A stretch of DNA of 64,000 nucleotides from an uncultured Bacteroidia bacterium. Lineage in GTDB: Bacteria; Bacteroidota; Bacteroidia; Bacteroidales; UBA932. The DNA lies in contig CADCJX010000012.1 of NCBI GenBank assembly GCA_902801885.1, positions 5,458-69,457 on the forward strand, in the 5' to 3' direction. Shown in pieces: positions 15,408 through 23,906 of this stretch (position 1 is its first letter; the number at the start of each line of letters is the position of its first letter). The notes below the pieces were generated by a model. That model had not been told where the DNA came from and searched no databases. It worked only from the letters and a program-made list of their open reading frames with translations. The position numbers and the translations under genes were made by a program.

Positions 15408-17327
15408 ATGAGAAGCATTCGGGAACTGATTGACTGGTACTTTTCGAAAGGGGCATTGCCATATTGGTGTGTCCTTCTTTTCGATTGCCTGGTCATCGTG
15501 TTTTCGAGCATGCTCGTTTACTGGGCCTTGTACAGCGCCTCCTTCCTGCTCGGTAACTTCCTGCCCTTGATGAGGGTCATGGTCATCTACCTCTTAGTGA
15601 CATGCGTTTTCTTCAGGTTGTTCAAGACCTACACCGGGATTATCCGGTATTCTTCTTTCAATGATCTGGTCAGGATTGCGATGGCGATGGCATCAGCCCT
15701 CTTTGTCGCCCTTATCATCCATTATCCCCTCAGCGGCACGCCGCCGACTCTTTTCGTCCACTTGACTGCCAGGGCCCTGATCCTGATCTACCTTCTTTCC
15801 ACGGCTCTGATGTGGTTGGCTAGAATCGTCATAAAGGCCATCTACGATGCCTATTTCCGGACTGAAGCTGCAGTCAATGCCTTCATCTATGGCATCCGTG
15901 CCGGAGGGATAGGACTTGCAAAGTCTGTCCGTGGTGAGAAACCAATGCGCTACCGTGTCAAAGGCTTCATCTCACACGATCCCTCCCTTCATGCGAAAGG
16001 AACCGTCCTTTTAGGTGAGCCAGTCTTCGATGTCGACGAATCCCTTCCGGAGGAGATGGAAAAGCGCAGAGTGAAAGCGGTCCTGGTTGCTCCTGGAAGA
16101 GTCGAACGTTTCAGGGAAGACACTGTACTTCAGGATTATATCCTTAAGACTGGGGCTAAGATATTTTTCTCCCAGGCTGCTGTCGAATGGGACAAAGACT
16201 TAATTGAAGGGACTCCTACTATCCGGGAGGTCCGGATTGAAGACCTTCTTCCCAGGGATGAGATCCAGGTTGACATGGACTCTGTCGAAACTGCACTTAG
16301 GGGGAAGAGGATTCTAATTACGGGTTCTGCCGGAAGCATCGGCAGCGAGATCGTCCGCCAGGTGGCCTCTTTCGGTCCCTCAGAGATGGTGCTCATCGAT
16401 TCGGCAGAAACCCCTCAGCATGACATCCGTCTTATGATGTCGCGTGAGTTTCCTACGGTCAAGGCTTCCACTATCGTGACCAGCATTGTCAACACCACGC
16501 GGATGGAGGCCATATTCAAGGACTTCCGACCTGAATATGTTTTCCATGCCGCAGCCTATAAGCATGTCCCGATGATGGAGGACAATCCTTCTGAGAGCGT
16601 GCTCAACAATGTCGAGGGCACGAAGATCATAGCCGACCTGTCCGTCAAGTACGGTGTCGGCAAATTCGTTATGATCTCCACAGACAAGGCGGTGAATCCT
16701 ACGAATGTGATGGGATGCTCAAAGCGTATTTGCGAGATCTACGTCCAGAGTCTTGACAAGGCTGAGGCTGAGGGAAAGGTTGAAGGACATACCCGTTTCG
16801 TGACGACACGCTTCGGTAACGTGCTTGGTTCCAATGGCTCCGTTATCCCAATTTTCGAAAAGCAGATCAAGGCTGGCGGTCCTGTCACCGTCACCCATCC
16901 CGACATCGTTCGTTATTTCATGCTTATCTCTGAGGCTTGCAAGCTCGTTCTTGAGGCTGCAGCCAAGGGCAGGGGAGGCGAGATTTTCGCCTTTGACATG
17001 GGTAAACCTGTCCGTATCGCAGATCTGGCAAAGAGGATGATCGCTTTGAGCGGAGCTGGTAACATCGAGATCAAATACACCGGCCTCCGTGATGGAGAAA
17101 AGCTCTATGAGGAAGTCCTTGCGTCAGAAGAAGCAACCAAACCGTCTTTCAATGACAAGATAAGGATAGCGGAAGTCCGCGAGTACGATTATTCCCTTGT
17201 CAATGACCAGATAGAGAAGCTCATCAACGTCTCGAAGGCTTACGACGACCTCAAGACAGTGGCTGCGATGAAGCGTATTGTTCCTGAATATGTGAGCAGC
17301 CACTCTGTCTATTCCGTTCTGGATTAG
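15408..17327 (+). CDS. Membrane-bound UDP-sugar 4,6-dehydratase (CapD/WbpM/PglF family)
   Basis: A 639-residue protein with four hydrophobic helices in the first 150 residues, a CoA-binding-like middle domain and a C-terminal extended-SDR domain. The Rossmann motif ITGSAGSIGSE is at about residues 303-313. The active-site block NPTNVMGCSKR (about 429-439) has Met instead of the usual Tyr of the YxxxK pair, which is the norm for this inverting/non-inverting dehydratase family. It would convert UDP-GlcNAc to a UDP-4-keto-6-deoxy sugar at the inner membrane. With the DegT aminotransferase, GNAT protein and PglC-like transferase it completes a 4-amino-sugar route. It is the last polysaccharide gene. 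Confidence 0.93.
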   Translation: MRSIRELIDWYFSKGALPYWCVLLFDCLVIVFSSMLVYWALYSASFLLGNFLPLMRVMVIYLLVTCVFFRLFKTYTGIIRYSSFNDLVRIAMAMASALFVALIIHYPLSGTPPTLFVHLTARALILIYLLSTALMWLARIVIKAIYDAYFRTEAAVNAFIYGIRAGGIGLAKSVRGEKPMRYRVKGFISHDPSLHAKGTVLLGEPVFDVDESLPEEMEKRRVKAVLVAPGRVERFREDTVLQDYILKTGAKIFFSQAAVEWDKDLIEGTPTIREVRIEDLLPRDEIQVDMDSVETALRGKRILITGSAGSIGSEIVRQVASFGPSEMVLIDSAETPQHDIRLMMSREFPTVKASTIVTSIVNTTRMEAIFKDFRPEYVFHAAAYKHVPMMEDNPSESVLNNVEGTKIIADLSVKYGVGKFVMISTDKAVNPTNVMGCSKRICEIYVQSLDKAEAEGKVEGHTRFVTTRFGNVLGSNGSVIPIFEKQIKAGGPVTVTHPDIVRYFMLISEACKLVLEAAAKGRGGEIFAFDMGKPVRIADLAKRMIALSGAGNIEIKYTGLRDGEKLYEEVLASEEATKPSFNDKIRIAEVREYDYSLVNDQIEKLINVSKAYDDLKTVAAMKRIVPEYVSSHSVYSVLD

Positions 17328-17365
17328 GATCCCTTGTAGAAGTTTATTTGAGACTGAGCAAAAGT

Positions 17366-17391
17366 GATTCTTCACTTTGTTCAGAATGACA
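17366..17391 (+). repeat. Short palindromic dispersed repeat, copy 3 (intergenic, diverged)
   Basis: A 26-bp unit with arms GATTCT and AGAATGACA lies in the 183-nt gap between the dehydratase and iorA. Against copy 1 the two arms have changed together (ATCCT/AGGAT to ATTCT/AGAAT), so pairing is kept. The remainder of the gap shows nothing else I can name. Confidence 0.6.
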
Positions 17392-17510
17392 GTCGGCCTC
17401 TTTCTATTTTTATTTGCTAGTCCAAATAATAATTAAAACTGAAAGAAATTTTTGATTATTAGGATTTTTTTGTAACTTGAGGTCGCAGTAACACGATAAC
17501 TTTTAAACTA

Positions 17511-19136
17511 ATGGCTGATAAATTTCTTTTGCTAGGCGATGAGGCTCTCGCGCTCGGTGCTTTGCATGCCGGCCTGTCAGGAGTCTACGCTTATCCAGGT
17601 ACTCCATCGACAGAGATCACGGAGTACATCCAGAATCATCCTCTCACCAAAGAGAGAGGAATCCACAGCGTATGGTGCACCAATGAGAAGACTGCCATGG
17701 AAGCGGCCTTGGGAGTTTCCTATGCAGGTAAACGAGCACTTGTCTGCATGAAGCACGTCGGTATGAATGTCTGTGCCGATGCCTTTGTCAATTCCGCGGT
17801 GACGGGAGCCAACGGCGGCCTTGTCATCGCAGCTTGTGACGATCCTTCTCAGCATTCTTCCCAGAACGAGCAGGACTCCAGGTTCTATGCAGACTTCGCC
17901 ATGATGCCATGTTTTGAGCCATCGAACCAGCAGGAGGCCTACGACATGGTTCAGGAAGCCTTTGACTATTCCGAGGCCAACCATATTCCTGTACTCATCA
18001 GGTTGACCACCCGCATGGCTCACTCCCGCGCTGTGGTGAAAGCCCGCGCTCCACGCCCTCAGAACGAGATGCATTTCCCTCCTAAGGACATTGCGAAGTA
18101 CTGGGTTACACTTCCGGGCATCTCACGCGTGAAGGTCAAGGAACTTGCCGAAGTCCAGCACAAGTTCCGTCATGATTCGGAACTTTCGGAGGACAACTAC
18201 TATGAAGGAGGCCCGGATCACAGCCTGGGCATAGTCACCTGTGGCATTGCTTATAACTATCTCATGGAGAACTTCCCGGATGGTTGCATCTATCCTACCC
18301 TTAAGGTAACGAGATATCCTTTCCCCACCAAGCTTCTTCGCAGGATGACTGAGTCCTGCAAGACCATCCTTGTGATCGAAGAAGGCCAGCCACTAATCGA
18401 AGAGCGCCTGCGAGGCATCCTGTATGATGAGGAAGAAGGCAACGGAAAGATATTCGTAAAAGGAAGGCTGGACGGGACCCTGCCCAGGACCGGCGAGTTG
18501 AATCCTGACTACATCCGCAAGGCTCTTGGTTTGAAGTCTGGAGAGACTTTCGCTGTGTCTGACAAGACGGTCGCACGTCCGCCAGCACTCTGTCAGGGCT
18601 GCGGCCACAGGGACTTCTACACGGCGCTCAATGCAGTGCTTGCCAAGTACGAAGGATCAAGGGTTTTCGGGGACATCGGCTGTTACACCCTTGGTTACAT
18701 GCCTCCTTTCCATGCCATCCATTCCTGCGTGGAGATGGGAGCCTCGCTCACCATGGCTATCGGAGCTGCCAATTCCGGAGTCTGGCCTTCAGTCGGAGTC
18801 ATCGGGGATTCCACCTTCACCCACAGCGGCATGACGGGCCTTCTCGATGCTGTCAATTCCAATGCCGACATCACTCTCTGCATTTCCGACAACCTGACAA
18901 CTGGTATGACCGGTGGACAGGATTCTGCCGGAACCGGAAAGCTGGAGATGATCTGTGCCGCGATCGGAGTTCCTGAAGAGCACATCCGAACCATTATCCC
19001 CCTGCCGAAGAACTATCCGGACATGGAACGGGTGATAGAAGAAGAGATCAATTATCACGGAGTTTCCGTAGTGATCTGCCGCCGGGAATGCATCCAGACG
19101 GCGAAGCGTCATGCGGCAGCTAAAAACAGGCAGTAA
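17511..19136 (+). CDS. iorA: Indolepyruvate:ferredoxin oxidoreductase, alpha subunit
   Basis: A 541-residue TPP enzyme. It begins LLLGDEALALGALHAGL and YAYPGTPSTEITEYI, the standard IorA N-terminus. The C-terminal TPP domain has PPALCQGCGHRDFYTALNAV, FGDIGCYTLG and GDSTFTHSGMTG. IorAB oxidatively decarboxylates 2-keto acids from aromatic amino acids to aryl-acetyl-CoA, reducing ferredoxin. Unlike many IorA proteins of about 600 residues, this one stops right after the TPP domain and has no C-terminal CxxCxxC ferredoxin-like domain. It heads a tight four-gene unit with iorB, an aminotransferase and a CoA-transferase. The start follows a 183-nt gap with no clear promoter box. Confidence 0.92.
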   Translation: MADKFLLLGDEALALGALHAGLSGVYAYPGTPSTEITEYIQNHPLTKERGIHSVWCTNEKTAMEAALGVSYAGKRALVCMKHVGMNVCADAFVNSAVTGANGGLVIAACDDPSQHSSQNEQDSRFYADFAMMPCFEPSNQQEAYDMVQEAFDYSEANHIPVLIRLTTRMAHSRAVVKARAPRPQNEMHFPPKDIAKYWVTLPGISRVKVKELAEVQHKFRHDSELSEDNYYEGGPDHSLGIVTCGIAYNYLMENFPDGCIYPTLKVTRYPFPTKLLRRMTESCKTILVIEEGQPLIEERLRGILYDEEEGNGKIFVKGRLDGTLPRTGELNPDYIRKALGLKSGETFAVSDKTVARPPALCQGCGHRDFYTALNAVLAKYEGSRVFGDIGCYTLGYMPPFHAIHSCVEMGASLTMAIGAANSGVWPSVGVIGDSTFTHSGMTGLLDAVNSNADITLCISDNLTTGMTGGQDSAGTGKLEMICAAIGVPEEHIRTIIPLPKNYPDMERVIEEEINYHGVSVVICRRECIQTAKRHAAAKNRQ

Positions 19137-19138
19137 TT

Positions 19139-19726
19139 ATGAAACAGGACATCATACTTTCAGGCGTTGGAGGACAAGGAATCCTTTCGATTGCCACGGT
19201 CATAGGTTGGGCCGCACTTGAAGAGAACCTCCATCTCAAGCAGGCGGAAGTCCATGGAATGAGCCAGAGGGGAGGCGACGTCCAGAGCAACCTCCGCCTT
19301 TCTTCCGAGGCCATATTCAGTGACCTGATTCCGAAAGGGGAGTGCGACCTCATCCTTTCGCTTGAGCCGATGGAGGCCTTGAGGTATCTGCCATGGCTCT
19401 CCAGAAGGGGCTGGATCGTGACCAATACAACTCCTTTCGTGAATATCCCTAACTATCCTCCTATTGAAGAGGTCATGGAAGCGCTTTCAGCCGTTCCGAA
19501 TGTCATCACTCTCGACTGCGATGCCATTGCACGCGAGACCGGATCTCCCCGGAGCGCGAATATGGTTCTGCTCGGAGCTTCAGCCGCAGTCCTTGACATC
19601 ATATCCCCTGAAAAACTGCGGGAGGGTATTGCAGCAATCTTTTCCCGCAAGGGTGAGGCCATCGTCGCGGCTAATATAGCGGCTTTCAATGCCGGATTGG
19701 AAGAATCTAAAAAGTTTGTGAAATGA
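19139..19726 (+). CDS. iorB: Indolepyruvate:ferredoxin oxidoreductase, beta subunit
   Basis: A 195-residue gamma-domain partner of IorA. The motif ILSGVGGQGILSIATVIG at the N-terminus, then AEVHGMSQRGGDVQSNLRLS, is typical of the IorB/POR-gamma family. It begins 2 nt after iorA, and its TGA overlaps the ATG of the aminotransferase (ATGA), so translation is likely coupled. It is cytosolic, with no signal peptide. Together with IorA it forms the 2-ketoacid oxidoreductase that produces an acyl-CoA for the downstream CoA-transferase. Confidence 0.93.
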   Translation: MKQDIILSGVGGQGILSIATVIGWAALEENLHLKQAEVHGMSQRGGDVQSNLRLSSEAIFSDLIPKGECDLILSLEPMEALRYLPWLSRRGWIVTNTTPFVNIPNYPPIEEVMEALSAVPNVITLDCDAIARETGSPRSANMVLLGASAAVLDIISPEKLREGIAAIFSRKGEAIVAANIAAFNAGLEESKKFVK

Positions 19727-21039
19727 AAGTGATTTCTAAAGCCAGCCTGGACGATGTCCTGAGGGGCATGAATATAAATGACATTTCTCATGCAACGATC
19801 AGGCAGTGTGTCAACATTGCCCAGGAACTGGAACGCATCTCCGGAGAGAAGTTTGTGCATCTAGAATTCGGTGTCCCAGGGATCAAGGCCTCCCAGTTCG
19901 GTGTAGACATGCAGAAACTGGCGCTTGATGCCGGTATAGCAGCTGTCTATCCGCCGACTGCGGGTATTCCAGAATTCAAGTGGAACGCCTCAGCCTTCAT
20001 CAAGGCCTTTGTAGGGGTCGACATCTTCCCGGACTGTGTGGTCCCGACAGTCGGTTCCATGCAAGGCTGCTTCAATCTCCTGATGGAGTGTTCCCAGCTT
20101 CATCCAGACAGGACGGCCGTAATCTACATCAGTCCCGGCTTTCCTTCGCATTATCTCCAGGCTAAGGTCCTCGGCCTTGAGCAAAGGACCTTCGACATCT
20201 ACGACAATCGTGGGGAGAAGTTGGGCGCCAAGCTTGAGGAACTGATGTCTGACGGAAAGGTCTGCGCCATTGTCTATTCCAACCCCAACAATCCTTCATG
20301 GGTCAACCTGACGGAAGGTGAATTGAAGACTATCGGTGAATTGTGCACCAAGTACGACGTGATCGCCCTTGAAGACATGGCCTATCTTTGCATGGACTTC
20401 AGGAAAGACATGTCGAAGCCTTTCCAGCCTCCGTTCCAGCCTACGGTCGCACGCTACACCGACAATTGTGCCATCATGATCTCTGCTTCCAAGATCTTCA
20501 GCTATGCAGGAGAGAGGGTAGGCCTGGTGGCCATGTCAAAGAAACTGTACGATCGGGAGTATCCTGAATTGAAAGCCCGCTATGGACTGGCTGGTTTTGG
20601 AGAGAATTTCGTCCTTACCTTTATCTACGTCAACACTTCAGGTTGTTCGCGTTCTGCTCAGAACGCAATGTCCGAGATGATGGAAGCTTCTGTCAGTGGA
20701 AAATACGATTTCGTCGCCGAGATGAGGGAATATGCCCGGAGAGCCCATCGGGCCAAGGAAATATTCTTCAAGCACGGCTTCTCCCTCGTCTACGCCAAGG
20801 ATCTGGACCAGGATGTAAGTGACGGCTTCTTCTTCACGATTGGCTACGATGGCATGGATGGAAGCCGTCTGCTCTATGACCTGATGCGTTGTGGAATCTG
20901 CGCCATAACCTTGACAGCCACCAGAAGCAATCAGCAAGGGCTCAGGGTCTGCGTGTCGATGCTTAATTCGGACGAAGATTTCGCCCTCCTTGACGAGCGG
21001 CTGGGCCAGTTTGCCGACCTTCAAAAATCAGAAAGCTAA
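19723..21039 (+). CDS. PLP-dependent class I/II aminotransferase (probably aromatic amino acid)
   Basis: A 438-residue fold-type I aminotransferase. VYPPTAGIPEFK matches the N-terminal substrate loop, YSNPNNPSWVNLT holds the PLP-contacting Asn, and SASKIFSYAGERVG holds the PLP Lys and phosphate-binding Arg. The gene overlaps iorB by 4 nt and is followed 5 nt later by the CoA-transferase. The likely role, inferred from position, is removal of the amino group of Phe, Tyr, Trp or a branched-chain amino acid to give the 2-keto acid used by IorAB. The exact substrate cannot be read from the sequence. Confidence 0.85.
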   Translation: MKVISKASLDDVLRGMNINDISHATIRQCVNIAQELERISGEKFVHLEFGVPGIKASQFGVDMQKLALDAGIAAVYPPTAGIPEFKWNASAFIKAFVGVDIFPDCVVPTVGSMQGCFNLLMECSQLHPDRTAVIYISPGFPSHYLQAKVLGLEQRTFDIYDNRGEKLGAKLEELMSDGKVCAIVYSNPNNPSWVNLTEGELKTIGELCTKYDVIALEDMAYLCMDFRKDMSKPFQPPFQPTVARYTDNCAIMISASKIFSYAGERVGLVAMSKKLYDREYPELKARYGLAGFGENFVLTFIYVNTSGCSRSAQNAMSEMMEASVSGKYDFVAEMREYARRAHRAKEIFFKHGFSLVYAKDLDQDVSDGFFFTIGYDGMDGSRLLYDLMRCGICAITLTATRSNQQGLRVCVSMLNSDEDFALLDERLGQFADLQKSES

Positions 21040-21044
21040 TAGAG

Positions 21045-22346
21045 ATGAAATACATGTCCGCCGACGAGGCTATGACCCTCGTCAAGTCTGGGGACTGGGT
21101 GTTTTTTCAGGGCAGCACTTCGGTTCCGGTAATCCTTCAGGAAGCTCTTGCCCGCCGGCATGAGGAACTGCGTGATGTCCAGATCGTATCTGGTTTCAAC
21201 GTGACTAAGGGGCCAGCCCCTTTCTGCAAGCCTGAGTACAAGGATTCTTTCGTAGTCAACAGCTTGTTTCTCTGTGCAGACCAGAGACAGTACGTCGCCC
21301 AGGGTTATGGAAGCCTTATTCCCGGCTTCCTGAGTGATCTGCCTGCCCTGATTAGGAGGAAAGAGATTCCCATTGATGTTGCATGTATCAATTGCTCGCT
21401 TCCGGATGAGAACGGTTACTGCAGCTATAACATTTCAGCCGACCTTGCCCAGCCTGCTGTCGAAGCTGCCAGAGTCGTTATAGCCCAGGTCAACAAGAGC
21501 ATCCCTTATCTCTACGGAACTGCCATGATCCATGAATCCGAGATAACTGCTGCCGTGGAATGCGACGATCCGCCCGTGGACATGCAGTTCGGGGCTCCAA
21601 CGGAGATCGAGGCTGCGATCGGCGCCCACATTGCAGAGGAGATTCCAGATGGGGCAACGCTCCAGATCGGAGTAGGGGGCATCCCCAATGCCACTCTGAA
21701 TGGCTTGAAGAACCACAAGCATCTTGGTCTTCACACTGAGGCAATGACCGATGGAGTGTTCCGTCTCATGCAGTCCGGAGTGATAGACAATTCGATGAAG
21801 AAATATGAGCCTGGCCGCAGCGTGGCATCTCTCGCCTTGGGATCCAGGCAGATGTACGAATTCATCGACCACAACAGGGACTGCGTTTTCTTCGATGTCG
21901 GAGTGACCAATGATCCTTCTCTGATCCGCCAGAATCCTAAAGCAGTGGCTATCAATTCTGCCATTGAGGTCGACCTGACCGGACAGATCTGTGCAGACAG
22001 CATTGGAGAGATGATATTCTCATCCGTTGGTGGCCAGCATGACTTCATGTATGGGGCGTCACTTTCTGAGGGAGGCAAGACCTTCATAGCAATGCCGGCC
22101 CGAACTGCCAAGGGGAGGGGAAAGATAGTCGCCAACCTTGCTCCCGGCGCGGGAGTAGTCACAACCCGTTTCCAGACGCAGTACGTCGTCACTGAATATG
22201 GTTGTGTGTATCTCAGAAACAAGAACCTGGCCCAGAGGGCCAAGGCATTGATCTCAATTGCGCATCCAGATGACCGTGAAGCCCTGGAGCGTGCCGCCCT
22301 CGAGCGCTTCGGCTACATTTACCACCGCCTCTCGATGCAGCCTTAG
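21045..22346 (+). CDS. Acetyl-CoA hydrolase/CoA-transferase family protein
   Basis: A 433-residue class I CoA-transferase of the 4-hydroxybutyrate/acetate CoA-transferase (Cat1/Cat2) type. It has IGVGGIPNA (CoA-binding glycine loop, about residue 208) and INSAIEVDLTGQICADSIG, whose Glu is the expected residue forming the enzyme-CoA thioester. The late motif YVVTEYGCVYLRNKNLAQRA is also standard. As the last gene of the ior unit it would pass CoA from the aryl- or acyl-acetyl-CoA to acetate or another acid, conserving the thioester for ATP. A pair-hairpin follows 49 nt downstream. Confidence 0.87.
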   Translation: MKYMSADEAMTLVKSGDWVFFQGSTSVPVILQEALARRHEELRDVQIVSGFNVTKGPAPFCKPEYKDSFVVNSLFLCADQRQYVAQGYGSLIPGFLSDLPALIRRKEIPIDVACINCSLPDENGYCSYNISADLAQPAVEAARVVIAQVNKSIPYLYGTAMIHESEITAAVECDDPPVDMQFGAPTEIEAAIGAHIAEEIPDGATLQIGVGGIPNATLNGLKNHKHLGLHTEAMTDGVFRLMQSGVIDNSMKKYEPGRSVASLALGSRQMYEFIDHNRDCVFFDVGVTNDPSLIRQNPKAVAINSAIEVDLTGQICADSIGEMIFSSVGGQHDFMYGASLSEGGKTFIAMPARTAKGRGKIVANLAPGAGVVTTRFQTQYVVTEYGCVYLRNKNLAQRAKALISIAHPDDREALERAALERFGYIYHRLSMQP

Positions 22347-22394
22347 GCCTTAAGGCGACATTATAACTAGAGATCTTATCCCTTCCACCATCTT

Positions 22395-22441
22395 AAACGC
22401 CACGGCCACGGATCCCTTTATTTCCCCGGCCGTGGCTAAAG
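22395..22441 (+). terminator. Hairpin element, copy A (probable bidirectional terminator)
   Basis: A 9-bp perfect stem GCCACGGCC (22399-22407) with GGCCGTGGC (22428-22436) encloses a 20-nt loop. It lies between convergent genes and touches the stop codon of the minus-strand gene at 22436. The 39-nt core recurs in opposite orientation, with one difference, at 24995-25042. There is no long T run, so a repeat-element role is possible as well. Confidence 0.6.
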
Positions 22442-22999
22442 TTGCTTGTTGAGCCGGCGGACTATTCGTTCGACATCGGTAGAGAGGACGGTGCCTTTAA
22501 TTGCTACGAGAGACTGGTCGTACATGATTATGATCAAGTCTGAAACATGCTTACCATCATCCGACCTGTAGCCATACGTTTCGTCAAAGATTTGACTGCC
22601 AGCGCCGTTGCTCAAGATAAGATATTCCTTGGCCATCTTTCCCTTCACGGCTGCTTCGATCTCTTCCCTTGTGGAAGGGGCACTTTCACTGTATTCAAGC
22701 ATGTAAACGGTACTCACTCTCTTGAAGGCCTTTGCAACCTTGCGTGTCCATTCCCCTCCTGCGCGGCCGACGGTCTTGCCCATGGACATGGCAAGCTTTC
22801 CAAGTTTCATGAGTGAGACATTGCTTCTGCCCTCGTACTGTTCCATCACGGCAACTACTCCGTCGAAGATCTCTTCATAGCCGGCAACAGATTCCTGACC
22901 TTCGACAACGATTCCAGCCTCAGGCGATTGGCCCGCAACCGGAATCATGGTGCACAGGAATATTGCTCCTGCAAGTATAATAGGTTTCAGATCGATCAT
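22436..22999 (-). CDS. Small exported protein of DUF4252 type
   Basis: A 187-residue protein. From the ATG at 22999 it has a hydrophobic signal (residues 5-20, ending IPVAGQ), suggesting export. The rest contains SNVSLMKLGKLAMSMGKTVG and a C-terminal LVAIKGTVLSTDVERIVRRL, similar in layout to DUF4252 proteins (a conserved IKG-x-hydrophobic element near the end). The longer start at 23047 would put a Cys/Arg-rich 16-residue tail ahead of the signal and was rejected. It is the last gene of the sigma-factor operon. Family assignment is tentative and function is unknown. Confidence 0.65.
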   Translation of the reverse strand: MIDLKPIILAGAIFLCTMIPVAGQSPEAGIVVEGQESVAGYEEIFDGVVAVMEQYEGRSNVSLMKLGKLAMSMGKTVGRAGGEWTRKVAKAFKRVSTVYMLEYSESAPSTREEIEAAVKGKMAKEYLILSNGAGSQIFDETYGYRSDDGKHVSDLIIIMYDQSLVAIKGTVLSTDVERIVRRLNKQL

Positions 23000-23021
23000 A
23001 GCAGTGCCAAAGATACGAAAA

Positions 23022-23513
23022 TTACAACAAATCCTTTGCTGCTGCACCTATGGCATTCTCAACATCATCTCTCTTTATCAGGCCATCAATTGAAATGAAC
23101 GTCGTTTCGTTCCCTTGGAAGGCTGTGAAAAGAAGGCTCTTCAGGAAATTCTTGTCGCCGAGCGAGAATACGTTCACACGCTCTCCCTTATCCTTGACCT
23201 CCATCAAGGTTTCGAACTTGTGGCCGTTTACAACCTTGCTGACATCCTTGAATATCTTGTCTGCCAAATCCTTGTCCTCAGTCTGGAGAAGGTAGAATCC
23301 GGTCATGGACTTGATCATGGGCCCGAAATCAACACCATTGTCTTCGATCTTTACTTCCGGGAGTTTCCCGATAAGTTTGAACATGGCCGGTGAGATGTAG
23401 ACAGCTGTTACACGCTCGTCGTCGGAATATTTCTGGTAAAGGCTCTTGTAGTCCTGGGCCTGCATGGCGATGGAAGCCATCAATGCGATGATAATTAATG
23501 ATATCTTTTTCAT
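23022..23513 (-). CDS. DUF4252-type exported protein
   Basis: A 163-residue protein with an N-terminal signal MKKISLIIIALMASIAMQAQ. The mature part begins DYKSLYQKYSDDERVTAVYISPAMFKLIG and ends with TTFISIDGLIKRDDVENAIG, the pattern of DUF4252 proteins of Bacteroidota, which often sit beside ECF sigma genes. It is probably periplasmic; no lipobox is seen. It lies 9 nt from the candidate anti-sigma gene and 22 nt from the next DUF4252-like gene. No function is established for the family. Confidence 0.78.
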   Translation of the reverse strand: MKKISLIIIALMASIAMQAQDYKSLYQKYSDDERVTAVYISPAMFKLIGKLPEVKIEDNGVDFGPMIKSMTGFYLLQTEDKDLADKIFKDVSKVVNGHKFETLMEVKDKGERVNVFSLGDKNFLKSLLFTAFQGNETTFISIDGLIKRDDVENAIGAAAKDLL

Positions 23514-23522
23514 GATTTCTTT

Positions 23523-23906
23523 CTATTTACTTGATTCTTCAGTGTTTATTGAACGAATCACTTCTGATGGTTTAAGTATTATGTCCCTGCCCTTTTCAAC
23601 AGATTTGATGCAGACATCGACATTCTGTGACATCCTTTCAAGTGCTTCCTCGATTGCGGCATAGGCAAGGGCGGGATCGTCAAAGGTGTCTTCTAGTGGT
23701 CTGGAACGATCATACCATGTCAAGCCTATCCCTGCGAGGATAGCAAGAGAAGCTGCGATGCCGATAAACGGCTTCCATGCCTGAAGGCCGGTCCTATGAG
23801 GGAATACACGAGACTCCAAGCCGTCAGGAACGGGAATTGACTCGTCTGCGGAAATCCGCTCCAGGTCCTCTATGCTCAATTTCTCTATTTCTTCAATCGT
23901 CTTCAT
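23523..23906 (-). CDS. Single-pass membrane protein, candidate anti-sigma factor
   Basis: A 127-residue protein with a soluble N-terminal part (MKTIEEIEKLSIEDLERISA) of about 42 residues, one membrane helix (IGIAASLAILAGIGLTW, about 48-64) and an acidic C-terminal domain. It overlaps the sigma factor gene by 14 nt. Small single-helix proteins in this position commonly hold the sigma factor at the membrane, so an anti-sigma role is inferred from layout; no ZAS-type zinc motif (HxxxCxxC) is present, and no family is recognised. Confidence 0.6.
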   Translation of the reverse strand: MKTIEEIEKLSIEDLERISADESIPVPDGLESRVFPHRTGLQAWKPFIGIAASLAILAGIGLTWYDRSRPLEDTFDDPALAYAAIEEALERMSQNVDVCIKSVEKGRDIILKPSEVIRSINTEESSK

